DNA of 64,000 bases, taken from Psococerastis gibbosa (taxonomy: Eukaryota > Arthropoda > Insecta > Psocodea > Psocidae). Position numbers and translations under genes: made by a program. This document shows, one piece after another, positions 11,796-24,124 of this stretch; positions within the stretch are counted from its first letter, which is position 1; the number at the start of each line of letters is the position of its first letter. The notes below the pieces were generated by a model that was given only the letters and a program-made list of their open reading frames with translations, searched no databases and was not told the DNA's origin. The stretch is from the NCBI GenBank assembly GCA_963971405.1, contig OZ020490.1:22841464-22905463 (forward strand). The letters are read 5' to 3'.

Positions 11796-13549
11796 GCCAA
11801 AATTTTAGGCTCACTCATGGGAAAGACCTCAACAAATGCATCTAAAGCATTGCTTTCCTCGACTTTTCCTACTCAAAAGCATTAGACATGTTTATGTTAA
11901 ATTTTCTAGGATGGGATGATAGTTGCGTAGTAGTGACTCTAAACCTGGTTTATTAAATTAAAAATTTAATCAGCAGGGTAGTAGCCAAACTGCACATATA
12001 ATAGTATGTATTTAACGACTGCAAACTTTAGTGAAAAATTTCAGAATTTAATTGCAATTATCATAAGGCAGCTAAAGGTATTGAGTGGCTATCTGATGAA
12101 TTAAATTATTTTAAATTTGAATATTCTATGCCGAAATACGCTAAAAACTAGAGCTACTTGGAAAATTCCTATTATAAATTTTCCGCCGGGGAGAATTAGT
12201 AACTACCCCTATACCTTTTTTATCTCAATGTCGTTTGGAAAAAATTAAATATTTTTGTTGAAATATTGTGTATAACTAAGAAACACTTAAAAACCAACTA
12301 ATTTACACATACTTTTATTTTATTCACTGGAATTGAATGAATGCTTGTCTTCACAGCTTTTCTCCTTAACGAATTAATCGACTAGTCGATTTTGTTCTCA
12401 CTCTGCACTGGCGTTGTGCAGGGCGCTATATTATTAAATAAAGAAGAGATAGCGCTCCCCTTTAAAATTAATTTTTTTCCTTTGCTGAAATATTAATTAT
12501 TTTGTAATGATGACAAACGAATTATCTTATTAACACAATTATTTTCAAATTTTATCCACGGGGAGCACCCAATTGCCGAGCAGACCCCAATGGTAAAAAA
12601 ATTTGTCCTGTCCTTATATTGCGTATGAATGCGTAAATTCTAACTATTGGACAATACGCTACTTTATTGCCTATTGCATTTCCATCATAATAACATACCT
12701 ATGTTTCATTATCGCAGAGATTTCAACATATTTTGTTAACAATTAGAGGAAATTAATTAATTGTTCCTGCCATTGCCACAAAGAAAATAAAAATGCCCAG
12801 ATAAAAAATGATTTCGCAGTAAATTTACATTTTTTCTCCTGGAATATTATTAAAGTACCTACCGTACTTAAAAACACGAGAATGTGCTTTCAACCGATTT
12901 TACTAAATTGTACTACACGTACATCAGTCGAGTAAGTAATACCTCGATTTTTTAGAGAGATTTTTTTTATTTTTAATGCTTTATTTTATATGACGTTTGA
13001 CTTTTTTCATTTCTTTGCAGCATCAGTTAATTTCGTCAAAAATACAGGACAATTCCTTGTTTACAATATTTTTAATCTCTCTCTCAAATTATTCAAGGTA
13101 TTAGTCGCGAAAATTAAAATAAATTTTACACATTTTAGTATCTATAAGCAACTAATCGCGACGGTAGATAATTTTTTTGCAGAAATATTGCTGCTATATA
13201 ACATATTAATCCCTAAAATATATTATGCATATTTATTCAGCCTACTTGCCTATGTAGGCTATGTTAAAGAACCTAACTTTTTGTTCCCATTTTTTAACAA
13301 GTAAATTTCACTATTTTCAAAATCATGAGATATGACATATTATTTTTAAATTTTCTATTTGAATTAATTCATTAATCGCAAGGAACAAATTTAAAATAAA
13401 ATATAAAATAAAATAAGCTATCTTCAAATTTTGTTAATAGGAACTCAAAATGTCACCACTTAAAAAACATATAAATCATCATGAAAGCATATAAATCTAA
13501 TGGCTGCTGGGCTTTTCGCTGACCACAACATTCGTACTCTCCAATAGGG

Positions 13550-13738
13550 CAAGGGCGGATTTTAGGGGGGGGGGGGGTCAGGGGGTCTGGACCCCCCCAA
13601 ATTAAATGAACTTACACTAGATAATATGGATTTACAGTGGGAATTAAAAATAATAATGTTTTTTAATGTTATAATCCACTGAATCTGCCCGCTGACTCTG
13701 CCCCCCCCAAAAAAAATTGGAGGAAAAATCCGCCCTTG
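13550..13738. mobile_element. hAT-like MITE, TSD CAATAGGG/CAATAGGA
   Basis: CAAGGGCGGATTTT and its exact inverse bound the element. Flanking octamers match in 7 of 8 positions. Contains a 13-G tract at the left end and a C tract on the right. Confidence 0.8.
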
Positions 13739-14389
13739 CAATAGGACAGTTATGTTATCTCATTATGTGAACTGTGGACAAATAGAACCATCAAAGGGCA
13801 CTATTATGTAATGCAGCGAATAACTACAAAAACACAACAGTGGCTCGGTTAAATCTTACAATAATTTTCGGGTCGGTAGGCTTTTTATCTAAATGAAAAG
13901 AACTGTCAAACAGTAAAAATAGAAATCAGCGTAGGATTGTTAGTAAGGATTTCCAACAAAATTTATCGCACTCGGGGCTATTTCCAGAGAAACCAAGGAT
14001 AACGCTAGCGGCCAACATCAAAATTTACAATAAACGTAATCCCTAACTTTTTAATTTATACGAGCTCTTCAACTATTTTCCAATGCCATCATGTTTATCC
14101 TTAAATATTTAGGAAGTAATTTAAGACTCTATGATGAGATTCATAACAACCAGGTTTGTTTTATGGTAATATTTTTCTTTAGACTTCCATATGACTGGTA
14201 AAGAAGTAAACCGGGCAAAGCCCTCAAATTTATGTATGCGAGTTTTTGGCAGTGATGAATTCGTCTGGTTGAAAACTATCCATTGAATTTATTATAAGAA
14301 GCTAATTCTGACATAGCCCAGCGTAAACCTATATAACGGTACCTATAATAAATAGGAAAGCATGTACGGGTTCACACAGACTCGTGTCT

Positions 14390-14565
14390 GTAGTTGGTTA
14401 AGTCATGCTTTCGCCTGTTTCATTGCGCTAATGGTACGTTTGTCTCAGCTTGTCCATTATCGCTTGTAGCCGATGTAGGTTGACATCGAGAACGTAAACC
14501 ATTTTGCCAATGTCCGAAATACATAGGGCCGTTGGCATTGGACAAGGGATCTATGGGCCACTATA
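14390..14565 (-). repeat. Dispersed repeat R3, copy
   Basis: Inverted relative to the copy at 2941; GTCTCAGCTTGTCCATTATCG and CATTGGACAAGGGATC are the matching blocks. It is followed by the LINE tail at 14661. Confidence 0.5.
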
Positions 14566-14660
14566 AGTAGGCCTGGGTCCTTAAAAAAGTTCTTAAAAAA
14601 AAAACCTCCAACAGGCCATAGCCAGAAATGGCCATTTGACGCCACCGGAGGTGACTTGAC

Positions 14661-14905
14661 TTAGGGAGGCGCTTCCAGCCCGGGGGGACTTTTGGCCGCT
14701 GCCACTACACCACGCCATCTCGGACGATCTTCCGTCGCTAGCTTCCAGTCTCGGGTGCCGGTGGCGTGCACATCCTCGAGCACATGGTCTCCCCATCTGA
14801 GCCTTGGCCTTCCGGGCCGCCTAGGGTGGTTGAAGATGTCTTCGAAAACGCTTCGGCGTGCTCTGCCCTTGCATACGGTGCATATGACCCAGTAATTGGA
14901 TTCGA
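14661..14905 (-). pseudogene. LINE reverse transcriptase C-terminal tail
   Basis: On the minus strand an uninterrupted frame (no ATG) reads RRPGRPRLRWGDHVLEDV, then RPRWRGVVAAAKSPPGL and a stop at 14661-14663. This parallels the last 50 residues of the element at 54661-55723, and the DNA after the stop (AAGTCAAGT-type tail) also matches. It is therefore a second, much shorter and older copy of that LINE family, extending upstream to at least 14905. Confidence 0.75.
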
Positions 14906-14965
14906 CGCCCTTTTAGTTCTAATATTATGTTCGCGGGGAGGCGAATAGGGCATGTATTTCGGCAT

Positions 14966-15870
14966 TGTGTCTAATCCTCCAGACGCCGGTCATGACCCCC
15001 CCCCCCCCCTAAATGAGTAAATTCCTATGATAGTAAAAATGTTTGTTAAAAAATTGAATAAAACCCACATTTTCAACAAAAAAAATTACCTTTTCCACAT
15101 ACACACAACCCCCCCCCCCCTAAATTTTCTGCTGGATCCGCTTTTGACTCTTTTTGAAGGAACAACGTTACACATAGGCTGCCACAGCATCAAAGAGGTG
15201 GAATGTACCGCAGATATCTCCCTTCTACAGCGTTTTAAAAACTCCAATTTATTGCCTCCATTTTTGGGGGGAATCGGCGAAACCCAAACAATAAAAAAGG
15301 CACCAACGTGCAAAACAGTCATTGAAAAAACGGGCTTGATTATTTTTTTTCGTAATGGATTTTACCTTAATTTCAATCCATTTTTCCAACTCAGCGCCCT
15401 AGCCAATGAAAAAATTTCCACCTTTCGATGTAGGAATTAGAGTAAAGCTCGTTTGTTTGCACTTGGTCGTCAACCGACTTGATCCTGTATTCTTTGCACT
15501 GCAATATAGCGCAGTGTCAAGAGTTGCTTTAAACCCATTTCTTATCCCTCGTATACCTAGCTTTTTTATTTGTGAAGTAAGAACTGATTTAGATGCGTTT
15601 TGCTGAGAACAAGGGTGGTTATTTTCAGCAACAACAGTTGATCTGGACCCATCACGGGCCTAGGCCTACCGGGTCCACGGTATTTTTGTATCACAAATTG
15701 TATATATTGTATGATTATATTGATTGATTGATATTTTCTACTAATAGAGAACCAGTGGTATTATTATTTTGTATATTTTCGCTGACAATGCTGACATAGA
15801 CCTATATATAAGCCCATTGAAAAAGAGATAACAATCATAATTTTATTATTATTATTTTTTAAAAGGTTAA
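14966..15870. other. Intergenic DNA with C-tract element remnants
   Basis: Two poly(C) tracts (about 14996-15010, 15108-15120) separated by AAAATTGAATAAAACCCAC suggest an old C-rich MITE. The 137-codon frame across it is crossed by poly(C) and is not credible as a gene. Confidence 0.4.
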
Positions 15871-16040
15871 ATCGCATACAAACAATTTAATGAATGTATC
15901 CGATTAACCTCTTCAATCGCCTCACAAAGTTACCTAATAATAGGTACTTGTGTCGAGTTGCGACGCGTCTCCGACCGCATGGTGTGTAGAGACTCGCACA
16001 AGTACAACCACGCTACCACCTTGCCACCGAAGTCGCTAAT
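15871..16040 (-). repeat. tRNA-derived SINE candidate, family 2
   Basis: The box A-like TGGCAAGGTGG lies on the minus strand at 16026-16016, followed by GGTCGGAGACGCG, a poor box B. The copy at 45256-45410 is closely related. Confidence 0.5.
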
Positions 16041-16661
16041 TTAATTAATTAGCGCTGTCTTCTCAGGTCAACGTTAGCAGAGGCTTAAAATAGTACGGAT
16101 TTGGAAAAAAACAAAAACATTTTGTTATGTGGCTAAAAATTAAATAATTAAATAAAAATAATAATAATAATATTAAACATAATTAATATGTAAATAAATT
16201 ATTAAATTATTGCCCATGGGCAATGTTTTCGTTTGTTTTGGAGGAGGGGTTCAAAAAACCACTGAAAACTCTTCAAAAACGGTTGCGACAATATATAATT
16301 TTTGAAATTTACGTATGTTGTAATCATTAGCCACTCCCCCTAATAGTTTGGTTATGAGAACAAAAAAATAAAAAAGTTGACCAAATATATTTTTTTCCGG
16401 GAAGCCGCCATTGATGCCTCTAAATCTCGGAGTGAATATCGGTTAAATAGATTAGAGTAAAAAGACTAAAAATAGTAAAATAAACTGCTTAGGTTACTTT
16501 ATAAACGAAGTTTTAGTTTTTCAAGAGTAAATAATTAATTGTTTGAAAAATAAAGGAAAAATCTAATACGAAGGATGTTCTGCCATTATGCTATTCTGCC
16601 CATTTTAGACCATACACGGCTCCATCGAATAGTCCAACCATATCTAAGAGAAAGCTTTCTA

Positions 16662-16796
16662 CACTGTCACTGAGGCACAATGACAATGACAGAACTACCT
16701 GATTTTGACGATATTTTGACGATTTTACTTTATACTTTCTTGTCAATTACCTGTTGATTACTTGTATTGTATAATTTAATAGAAATATGTATCGCA
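16662..16796 (+). repeat. Dispersed block, copy at 45425-45550
   Basis: CTGTCACTGAGGCACAATGACA, GATATTTTGACGATTTTACT and TTGTCAATTACCTGTTGATT are shared. The 45-kb copy follows the family-2 SINE directly. Confidence 0.6.
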
Positions 16797-17189
16797 CATG
16801 CACGAGAAAAGTGACACATTTAAAAAAATTCCAAAATTGAGTTATTTGTACAAAAAAGTCGAGGAAAATATGGCGAATTTTATGAATGTAGTGTCACATA
16901 TCTAGTTTAATTTGTTTCCATAAGATTGCGTTTTGTCACTGATCCATTGTCAAGTTTGACTACTTTGGGTTTGGCAATACTGACATAATTCGGAATGTGC
17001 TCCAGGCGTTGACGTGGTAATTAAACTTCCCTTTCAAGTAAACTGTCACATCTCAAAAGTATTAAGTGCCTCGATAGTAGGCTACTACATGTAAAAACTA
17101 AAAAATGGTAAGAACTAAAATTTTAATTATCTCAAAAGTCAATATTTAGAAATGTTTCACTTTTCTCGTGCATGAGCGAAATATATTTA
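16785..17189. mobile_element. 405-bp TIR element
   Basis: ATCGCACATGCACGAGAAAA and the inverse TTTTCTCGTGCATGAGCGAA lie at opposite ends, arms about 35 bp. Unassigned. Confidence 0.55.
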
Positions 17190-17272
17190 ATTATTTATTT
17201 ATTTAGGACTTGGGAACTCGTGACAGTCGAAAAAATATCCTTAGGGAAATTATCTACGACTTTACCTACTAA

Positions 17273-17656
17273 GGTGCCCATTCCATTGACCGGCTAGGGC
17301 TATTTTCAAAAACGGTGACGTGGTAGCAGACATTCAAGACTTAGGTGGCGTTTCCACCGACCTCGCATTGCAGAATTGACGGAAATGCTTATTTTCCTCT
17401 ATGCCATAGTTAAAATTGATCAATGATCATACAGTAAAATCACAAACAAACAAACTAAAATTAAAAAATGGCGTCATGGGATATATTAAGTACAAACATT
17501 TTAATAGATTTCTATAAAAAGAAAAATTCTAATTTCCGTAAATGTCATTTGCATTCTGCAATGCGAGGTCGGTGGAAACGCCACCTAAGTCTTGAATGTC
17601 TGCTACCACGTCACCGTTTTTGTAAATAGCCCTAGCCGGTCGATGGAATGGGTGCC
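17273..17656. mobile_element. Harbinger-like MITE with long TIRs, TSD TAA
   Basis: TIRs of about 120 bp start GGTGCCCATTCCATTGACCG and include GTGACGTGGTAGCAGACATT. TAA lies at 17270-17272 and 17657-17659. The 32327 element has the same centre. Confidence 0.85.
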
Positions 17657-18621
17657 TAACGCTAATGCCATCTTAATGGACAAATACGAAAGCAAGAACA
17701 GGTCCATTCGTACCAGTTCTTTACACATTGTGATCTTAACTGATCACATTGAGACGTGATTTTCATTATAAGGCGGCAGTGTGTCACAAGAGTAAGTTGG
17801 TCAGGAGAACATTTTCATAGAATAAAGAAGGTGAAGCCGAGTTAGAGCCGCTTAAGCTCAGGAGCTCAGCTGTAAACCCTCAACAACCATAACAGTAAGC
17901 GCATGGATTTCCGACGCTCCACCAATGTTGCTCTTATTTACTTACTCCTACTATCTTTTTAAATGCTTCCTCATTTATAAACCGGAAATTCAGCCGTATT
18001 TGATTCACTTTTATTAATAAAATAAGGCAGGGCATCAGTCCAGCATTGCGGGGCATCGTGTTGCTGTACCGCGAGCGGCAGCTCGGCACTTCGCGCCTTT
18101 CTTTTACTTCATGTATAGCTCCATCTATAACATAAAGAACCGGTCCGAGTTTACTCGAACATGCTTTCCAATTTATAAATTAGTAGATTTGGACATGTGT
18201 AATTTCATAGGAAATAATTTCCCTATGGTTAAATTTAAGATCCCTCGAGGGGGGGGGGGGGGTGTCCACCTCCATATATTTAAAACCACTTAAAACTTAA
18301 TTGCATATTCTGGAAGGAACAGACCAATACATTGTAACAGTAGTAACTATGACAAATGGCACGTAATGTATTGGAGCGTGAATGTTCCATAATTTCTCAA
18401 AAAATAATTTTTTGCACAGCAGCAGACACTTTTTTGGGAATGCAACCTGTCCGTATTTGTTACCCTATTGAACATCTAAAACATACCTGAAGGTAGAAAT
18501 CATCGATAGAAAAGGTTCCACAGAGAAATTATTTTTTAGTCATTTTTCATGAAAATTGAGTTATTTTTATTTTTTTACCCCCAGAAGCTAACTATCAAGG
18601 GGCAAGCGACCCCCCGCATTT

Positions 18622-18832
18622 TGTTATAGTCCACGCAAAATGAGAAAAGTATGGACATGGAATGTTTTGATTCTGTGCAACACTATAAAAATATTCTTTG
18701 CACCATTTTGTGTTACCTTGTTGCATTGGATGCAAGGCATAACAAAAATTGTGCAAAGAATATTTTTACAGTGTTGCACAGGATCAAAACATTCCATGTC
18801 CATACTTTTCTCATTTTGCGTGGACTATAACA
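18622..18832. mobile_element. 211-bp near-perfect foldback element
   Basis: About 76 bp starting TGTTATAGTCCACGCAAAAT is repeated in inverted orientation and ends at 18832, with only a short central spacer. It also interrupts repeat H, some 20 bp from the 1.94-kb element. The transcript would form a long hairpin. Both arms are nearly identical, so it is young or self-correcting. Confidence 0.85.
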
Positions 18833-18852
18833 CTAATAACGACTACAATATA

Positions 18853-20789
18853 CTGTTCGCCCGGAAAAGTTTACAAATGCACCTTAGAATATCTCGGAAT
18901 GCCTTCCCAAGTCCCGCATCTCCATGTAAATTCCCTATGCTGCATTTTCAAATCAGATAGAACTACTTTGCAGGTGCTTGCATACACTAAACTTATGGGG
19001 GTTCCATTCCAAATTTAATGCATTAAGGTCACAAGTGGACATTGCTTATTTTTTTAGCTAAAATTGTCGATCTGTTGCACATTTACGAATACACGACACC
19101 AATGTCAAAATTAAAATTAAAATTTTCTGAATATTAGTTAATTGTCTTCAACTACTGTAGCACCGTTAGGGGAACGGTCTTAGGGTCATCATAGAAAAAA
19201 ATCAAAGCAATATTGTTATAAATATTATTAGTGCGTTTCTTGAATTTGAGAAATTTATAAACATTTTCTTTTTACTATACTGTATTATAAAATGGATAGA
19301 TCAATTTGAAAGTAGACAGTTAGTTTCGAAGTCAAGGGCATTCAGACCACAGAAAAGATTGGTATGTCTTACCAAAGGAAGCAGACGTAGTAAGAGGAAG
19401 ATGGAAGGCCAAAGCAGTGAAACTGAAGCAACATTTCTGCATAAACCGTTTGGTAAGGCAAGCAAATTCACCAACAGGCATGAATGATGATCTTAACCCT
19501 TTGCGAACTATTTAGGGAAGTTTATCGTTATATTAGTGAATTATTGTCGGATATGCGTCAATTCTGATATAACAGAGTCTAGGAGTCCATATAAAATCAA
19601 CAAAAATATAATGGAAAAAAGACGTCAATAATACTATGCGATCTCGAGGAATGTGATGAAAGTATATATATATATATATATATACAATAATGTATATTCA
19701 TCCTAGAATGATTGCTGACTGTTAAGCTTGGACACCCTGCGACAAGAAATATTAGAGCTTGATGGTCGTTACCAAATGCCCAAGGAGAGCCTCCGCGTAT
19801 TTATCACTAGGCGTCTTCACTTCAGGTAAATTAACAATCTGTGCTCTGTAGTTACCATATATGAAAAGTAGTTCCGAGAAAAATGAATTTCAATTAGCTA
19901 GTATTAGTATTTTGGTCTGATAAATACAATATTTCTAAAGACTTCTCCATAATATAAAGAAATCAATGTAATCAATTAGTACTCGCATCAGAACTCATTG
20001 TGAAAATGTTTTTCTTGGTTAAGTTTTACGTAATAAAATAAAAAACACAACCAGTCGGTTGAGGAGACTATTATGTATACATCAGAAGTGCAGCAGAAAC
20101 AAAGAAGTCACAATTTCAATGCTGTGCAGATTTAAGATGTTTGACAGAATACAACGTCTTGGTCGAGTCACCACGCACGCTTTCTTGGCGTTATAGGTAT
20201 TTACAAGGAATCCGGAACGCCAGGTCTGAAGGAAAGCGCATTGTATATATACCTTGACGAGACCCTTATTGGTGTGATACACAGATATTCTTTTCTGTGG
20301 CCTGAACGCTCTTAGGTTAACTTTCTACTTTCAAGTTGATCCATTTTATAACACAGTATGGTAAGAAGAAAATTTTATAAATTTCTCAAATTCAAGAAAC
20401 GCACTAATAATATTTCTAACAATAAATATTGCTTTCATATTGTTCTATGATGATCCTAAAACCGTTCCACTAACGTTGCTACAGTAGTTGAAGACAATTA
20501 ACTAACATTCAGAAAATTTTAATTTTAATTTTGACAATGGAGTCGTGAAATCGTAAAAAGTGCAACAGATCGACAATTTTAGCTTAAAAAAAATAAGCAA
20601 TGTCCACTTGTGACCTTAATGCATTAAATTTGGAATGGAACCCCCATAAGTTTTGTGTAAACAAACACATGCAAAGTAGTTCTATCTGATTTGAAAATGC
20701 AGCATAGGGAATTTACATGGAGAGGCGGGACTTGGGAAGGCAATACGGGATATTCTAAGGTGTATTTGCAAACTTTTCTGGGCGAACAG
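18853..20789. mobile_element. 1.94-kb element with ~510-bp terminal inverted repeats and TA target duplication
   Basis: The left arm (18853 to about 19362) and right arm (about 20283 to 20789) are inverted copies starting CTGTTCGCCCGGAAAAGTTT. The sequence is flanked by TA (18851-18852 and 20790-20791). Repeat H copies at 33.4 and 51.8 kb show the uninterrupted site, where ACAATA-TA-TGTGAATTT is continuous, so one TA was duplicated on insertion. The roughly 920-bp centre has no long ORF and includes an (AT)n run at about 19665-19685. TA duplication fits the Tc1/mariner group, but such long arms are atypical and there is no transposase, so this is non-autonomous and of uncertain superfamily. 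Confidence 0.85.
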
Positions 20790-21794
20790 TATGTGAATTT
20801 AAAAGAAATCAATGGAGCACTTTTTAAAAAATAATTTTTTTAGGCGTTTCTTTGGAGTTTTTTGAGAATAAAACCCCCCCAAATCGAGTCAGCCCAAAAT
20901 AAAAATAAAAGTCTCGAGGTATGATTTTTGTGAACCTATATGAAAAATTTCATCAAAATCGGCCGAGTAGTTTGCCCGGAAATCGATGAACAGACAGACA
21001 TACAGACAGACATATAGACAGAGCGACAGACATTTCGTAAAAGCCACTTATTTGGGTTCCTGGGACCTCAAATCATGTAAATCCGTTGAAATCTCGGAAT
21101 CGAAAATTTCGACCATCACAAAGCTTTTCTTATACTACGTATAGATTGGAAAGCAAAAACCTATTCATGAAAGACGCTCAAACTATTATTACATCAAACT
21201 GACAATTTTCTATGTACTTTTTACGGGAAAAGTTAATATCTGATGCATATTCAACATTTAAACAATTACATTCCCACTCCCCTCCAAGCGTTCCAGCGGT
21301 GTATCAAGTTTTGGCAAAAATAGTAAGAACGCGAGATATACTTTGCTTATTTGGGCTTCGATAGGACACATTTTTCCCTATCCTGATGCTATAAGTCAAA
21401 ATAGTGTACTTCTGAAAATATGGAGCGATCAGAGTATTGCTCGGCAGAGGAGAGACGCGTCATCTGATGGCGTCTTCGGAAAGAAGGGAGAAATGGTGGA
21501 AATAAGTAATTTCTTGCAAAGATCGGAAACATTGATTCTTAAAGCTTTGAACCATGACCCCATGATAACGTGACCATATTTTTTTGAACCGAATCCGGTA
21601 CGCATTTGATGGGGGCACCGGGGGGGGGGGGGGTGGTATACTATACCTCCCCTGATAAATTAACCTATTGGATAAGACATATACATTATGCATAAAAAAA
21701 ATACATTCTAAGTTGGATACGAAAGTTTTTTGTAATCATCATAATGACTAAGTACAAATTGTTACTATGAAGGCTCTGCCTTAATGGTATTATT

Positions 21795-22630
21795 GCTATC
21801 CAATTTATACGTAGTATAAGGAAACTGTCCAAATTTTCGATTCCGAGATTTCAACGGATTTACACGTTTTGAGGTCCCAGGAACCTAAAAAAGTGTTTTT
21901 TACGAAATGTCTGTCTGTCTGTCTGTCTGTTCGTCGATTTCCGGGCAAACTACTCGGTCGATTTTGATGAAATTCGGCATGTAGGTTCACAAAAATCATA
22001 CCTCGGGATAATTTTTTTTATTTGAGGCTAACTCAATTTGGGGGGGTTTTATTCTCAAAAAACTCCAAAAAAAAGTCTAAAAAAATTATTCATCAAAAAC
22101 TGCTCCAACGATTTCTTTTAAATTCACATATATTGTACTCAACATTAATGTCGACAAAATGCGGGGGTCGCTTGCCCCTTGATAGTTTGCTTCTGGGGGT
22201 AAAAAAATAAAAATAACTAAATTTTAATGAAAAATGACTAAAAAATAACTTTTCTGCGAAACCTTTCTATGGATGATTTCTACCTTCATGCATGTTTTAG
22301 GTGTTAAATTGAGTAACGAAACCGGACAGGTTACTTGCCCAAAGAACTATTTGGTTTTGTGCAAAAAATGTTTTTTTGAAAAAATTATAGAAAATTCACG
22401 CTCAAATGCATTCCGTGCTCTGCCATTATTGCTGTGTGGTAATGTGCTGGTCTGACCTATCTAGAATTTAATTTACCTCATCTCGAGTGACGTCAGGTAG
22501 ACAACCCCCCCCCCCCAGATATCGGAAATTTAACCACCAGAAAATTATTTACCATGAAACTACTCATATTCTCTATCTACTAATGTTGATAAATTGGAAA
22601 GCACGTTCGAGTAAACTCGGACCGGTTCTT
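21795..22630 (+). repeat. Repeat H, complete uninterrupted copy
   Basis: Left end GCTATCCAATTTATACGTAG, right end ATAAATTGGAAAGC plus GAGTAAACTCGGACCGGTTC. The inner ends form a 14-bp inverted repeat (GCTTTCCAATTTAT). Contains TGTCTGTCTG, GGGCTAACTCAA-like and TGACGTCA (22488-22495). Class unknown; no coding potential. Confidence 0.8.
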
Positions 22631-22924
22631 ATTATTATTATTATTATTAGACGCCACCCCCGACAAGCGGAAGCTTTGGGGTGGTCGTGATTTGTAATTA
22701 GCATATATTTACTTTGCTTTAATATAATCCCCTAGTTGGTGGAGTAACCAGTTAGGGGGGGAAAAAATTATTATTATTATATATACCTAGGTACGGTATA
22801 TGCTAATTTTTATGAAGTTAAATTCGGGACAAATAACCACCCCGGATGACCCCTCAAGAAACTCGGGACTACACCTAAAAAATCGGGACGGATGGTTACC
22901 TTACCCCAAGAGTGAAACGGGAGC

Positions 22925-23135
22925 CAGAAATCAGATGACAACGCCTTATTTTGACCGATTGCTCATCAGGAAATGGAAGGTTGTTGGTTCGAGTCCCACA
23001 CTGGCTACTTTTTCTGGCCATGCTTCGGAGGTAATGCAAAGCAGGCGGTCCCAGGCATTCCTAGTTGAGTGTTACAGAGGGCTTTATAGCCCTAACTCCG
23101 CTAGATTAAATAAATAAATAAATAAAATAAATAAT
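22925..23135 (+). repeat. tRNA-derived SINE, family 1
   Basis: GGTTCGAGTCC at 22986-22996 is a perfect box B. The body (GGCCATGCTTCGGAGG, GCAGGCGGTCCC, CCTAGTTGAGTGT) and AAAT tail are shared with 34150-34325 and 43690-43890. Confidence 0.7.
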
Positions 23136-23552
23136 CGTTTATTTGCAAATAGACAAAGTCCAATAATATGCAAATTGGCTTAGTAATGGAACAAAAAGTC
23201 CTTATTTATTTATAAGGCGACCCACTTCACAAGCTCTCGAGACCTGACAAAAAAAAAATTGTAGTTCTCAAATAGTTCTGGAGAAAATAGAGTAAAGCTC
23301 CGCGTTCTTAACATTTTTGCCATAACAGTATATAACGCTTAGTGGGTGGCGGAGATAAGTTAGAGGGATTTAACTATAAGTTTTACAAGTAAAATGATTA
23401 ATTTTGGGGTAGGAAAAATCGTAACCACAAAAGTTCACTGAATGAGTGTCGGTGCTCGTAGCAACGTGACGTGACTCACAATGATTTAACTGTAGGTAAT
23501 TAGTAAATAGCAAGTAATACATAATTCTACAAGTATATTTTCCTTCCTATAG

Positions 23553-23699
23553 GACTTCGCAAACTCCAAAAACACTAAGTGCGTGACAATTCCGAAAAAG
23601 TGTCGCTAGTGATATTAGCAAAAAAAAAATTACAGTGTTGCCGGACAAACAAAAACAATACATCTACCGCACTATAGCGGTATGTGTTAAAAGTGCAGC
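23553..23699 (+). other. Possible 5' UTR part of the Pitx first coding exon
   Basis: A pyrimidine-rich stretch ending CCTATAG at 23552 would serve as a splice acceptor, making 23553-23699 the transcribed leader before the ATG. A short inverted repeat (ACCGC ... GCGGT) lies 20-30 bases before the ATG. I see no convincing TATA or initiator upstream, so the leader could instead start at an unseen promoter closer to the ATG. Confidence 0.3.
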
Positions 23700-23958
23700 A
23701 TGGACCGTATGGATGGACTTACAGAGCCTGGCCTCTGCCTACAGGACCTGGTGAGCGGTAATTCCAGTTCTGCTGACACGATGAATCACATGTCCCATCA
23801 TCACGTGACACACGACTCCCTCGCTGGACTGTCAGCGGTCACTGCTGCCACGAGTGTTCTGGGGCACCACAGTCTGCACGACACTGGCCACCATGTTGGC
23901 CACCATCATGTTCCGCCATTGTTAGGACACCATGAACCGTTGGAGAAGCTTAAACGAG
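23700..23958 (+). CDS. Pitx: Pitx homeobox transcription factor, first coding exon (partial gene)
   Basis: This exon encodes the N-terminal 86 residues of a Pitx/Ptx1 protein, a nuclear paired-like homeodomain transcription factor. The segment is His-rich, with SHHH, GHHVGHHH and GHHE clusters, and ends in EPLEKLKR. The ATG has A at -3 and G at +4, a good start context. The exon ends in a strong donor (G|GTAAGG at 23959) in phase 1, because codon 87 is split after its first base. Exon 2 at 52761 begins with the two bases that complete a Val codon, so frame and phase agree across a 28.8-kb intron. The open frame continues into the intron to a stop near 23990, which would give a useless 96-residue read-through. 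The link to exon 2 is inferred from phase, strand, order and family-like N-terminal sequence; no transcript was seen. Confidence 0.8.
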
Positions 23959-24124
23959 GTAAGGTAGATTGTAAAGCATTCCATAGATAATCGGCAATAA
24001 GTTTTTCTATATGGTTTATTACTTTTACTCCGCAACTTAAAATAAAGATTTGGTAGAAGTTGAATTTGTGGAAGACTACTTTATGCATTATATTATATGA
24101 ATAATACCGTATTTTATGATGAAT

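Larger units (their letters stand above)
8340..13541. other. Intergenic DNA, mostly unassigned
   Basis: Apart from the R3 repeat and the 11.7-kb hairpin, only isolated hAT-like ends (CAGTGGCGCTAAC near 10393, CAGTGGCGCATTAACC near 10800) are visible, with no partner found. The 9597-9782 frame has no recognisable protein. Confidence 0.45.
18134..21155 (-). repeat. Repeat H, complete copy interrupted by two elements
   Basis: Runs from AAGAACCGGTCCGAGTTTAC to the CGTAGTATAAG-inverse/GGAAAGC end. After removing 18622-18832 and 18853-20789 it is about 870 bp. The GACAGACA tract (20993-21030) and AGGTCCCAGGAACC-inverse mark the family. Confidence 0.75.

Noticed and set aside
12990..13304. 104-codon frame rich in Phe, Ile and Asn
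   Set aside because: Composition is that of AT-rich DNA; no domain, no splice or promoter context.
15027..15440. 137-codon frame
   Set aside because: Crosses a poly(C) tract translated as Pro and shows no family resemblance.
22986..22996. Possible functional tRNA gene at a perfect box B
   Set aside because: No cloverleaf with matching acceptor stem is visible and the sequence recurs with a SINE body and AAAT tail.
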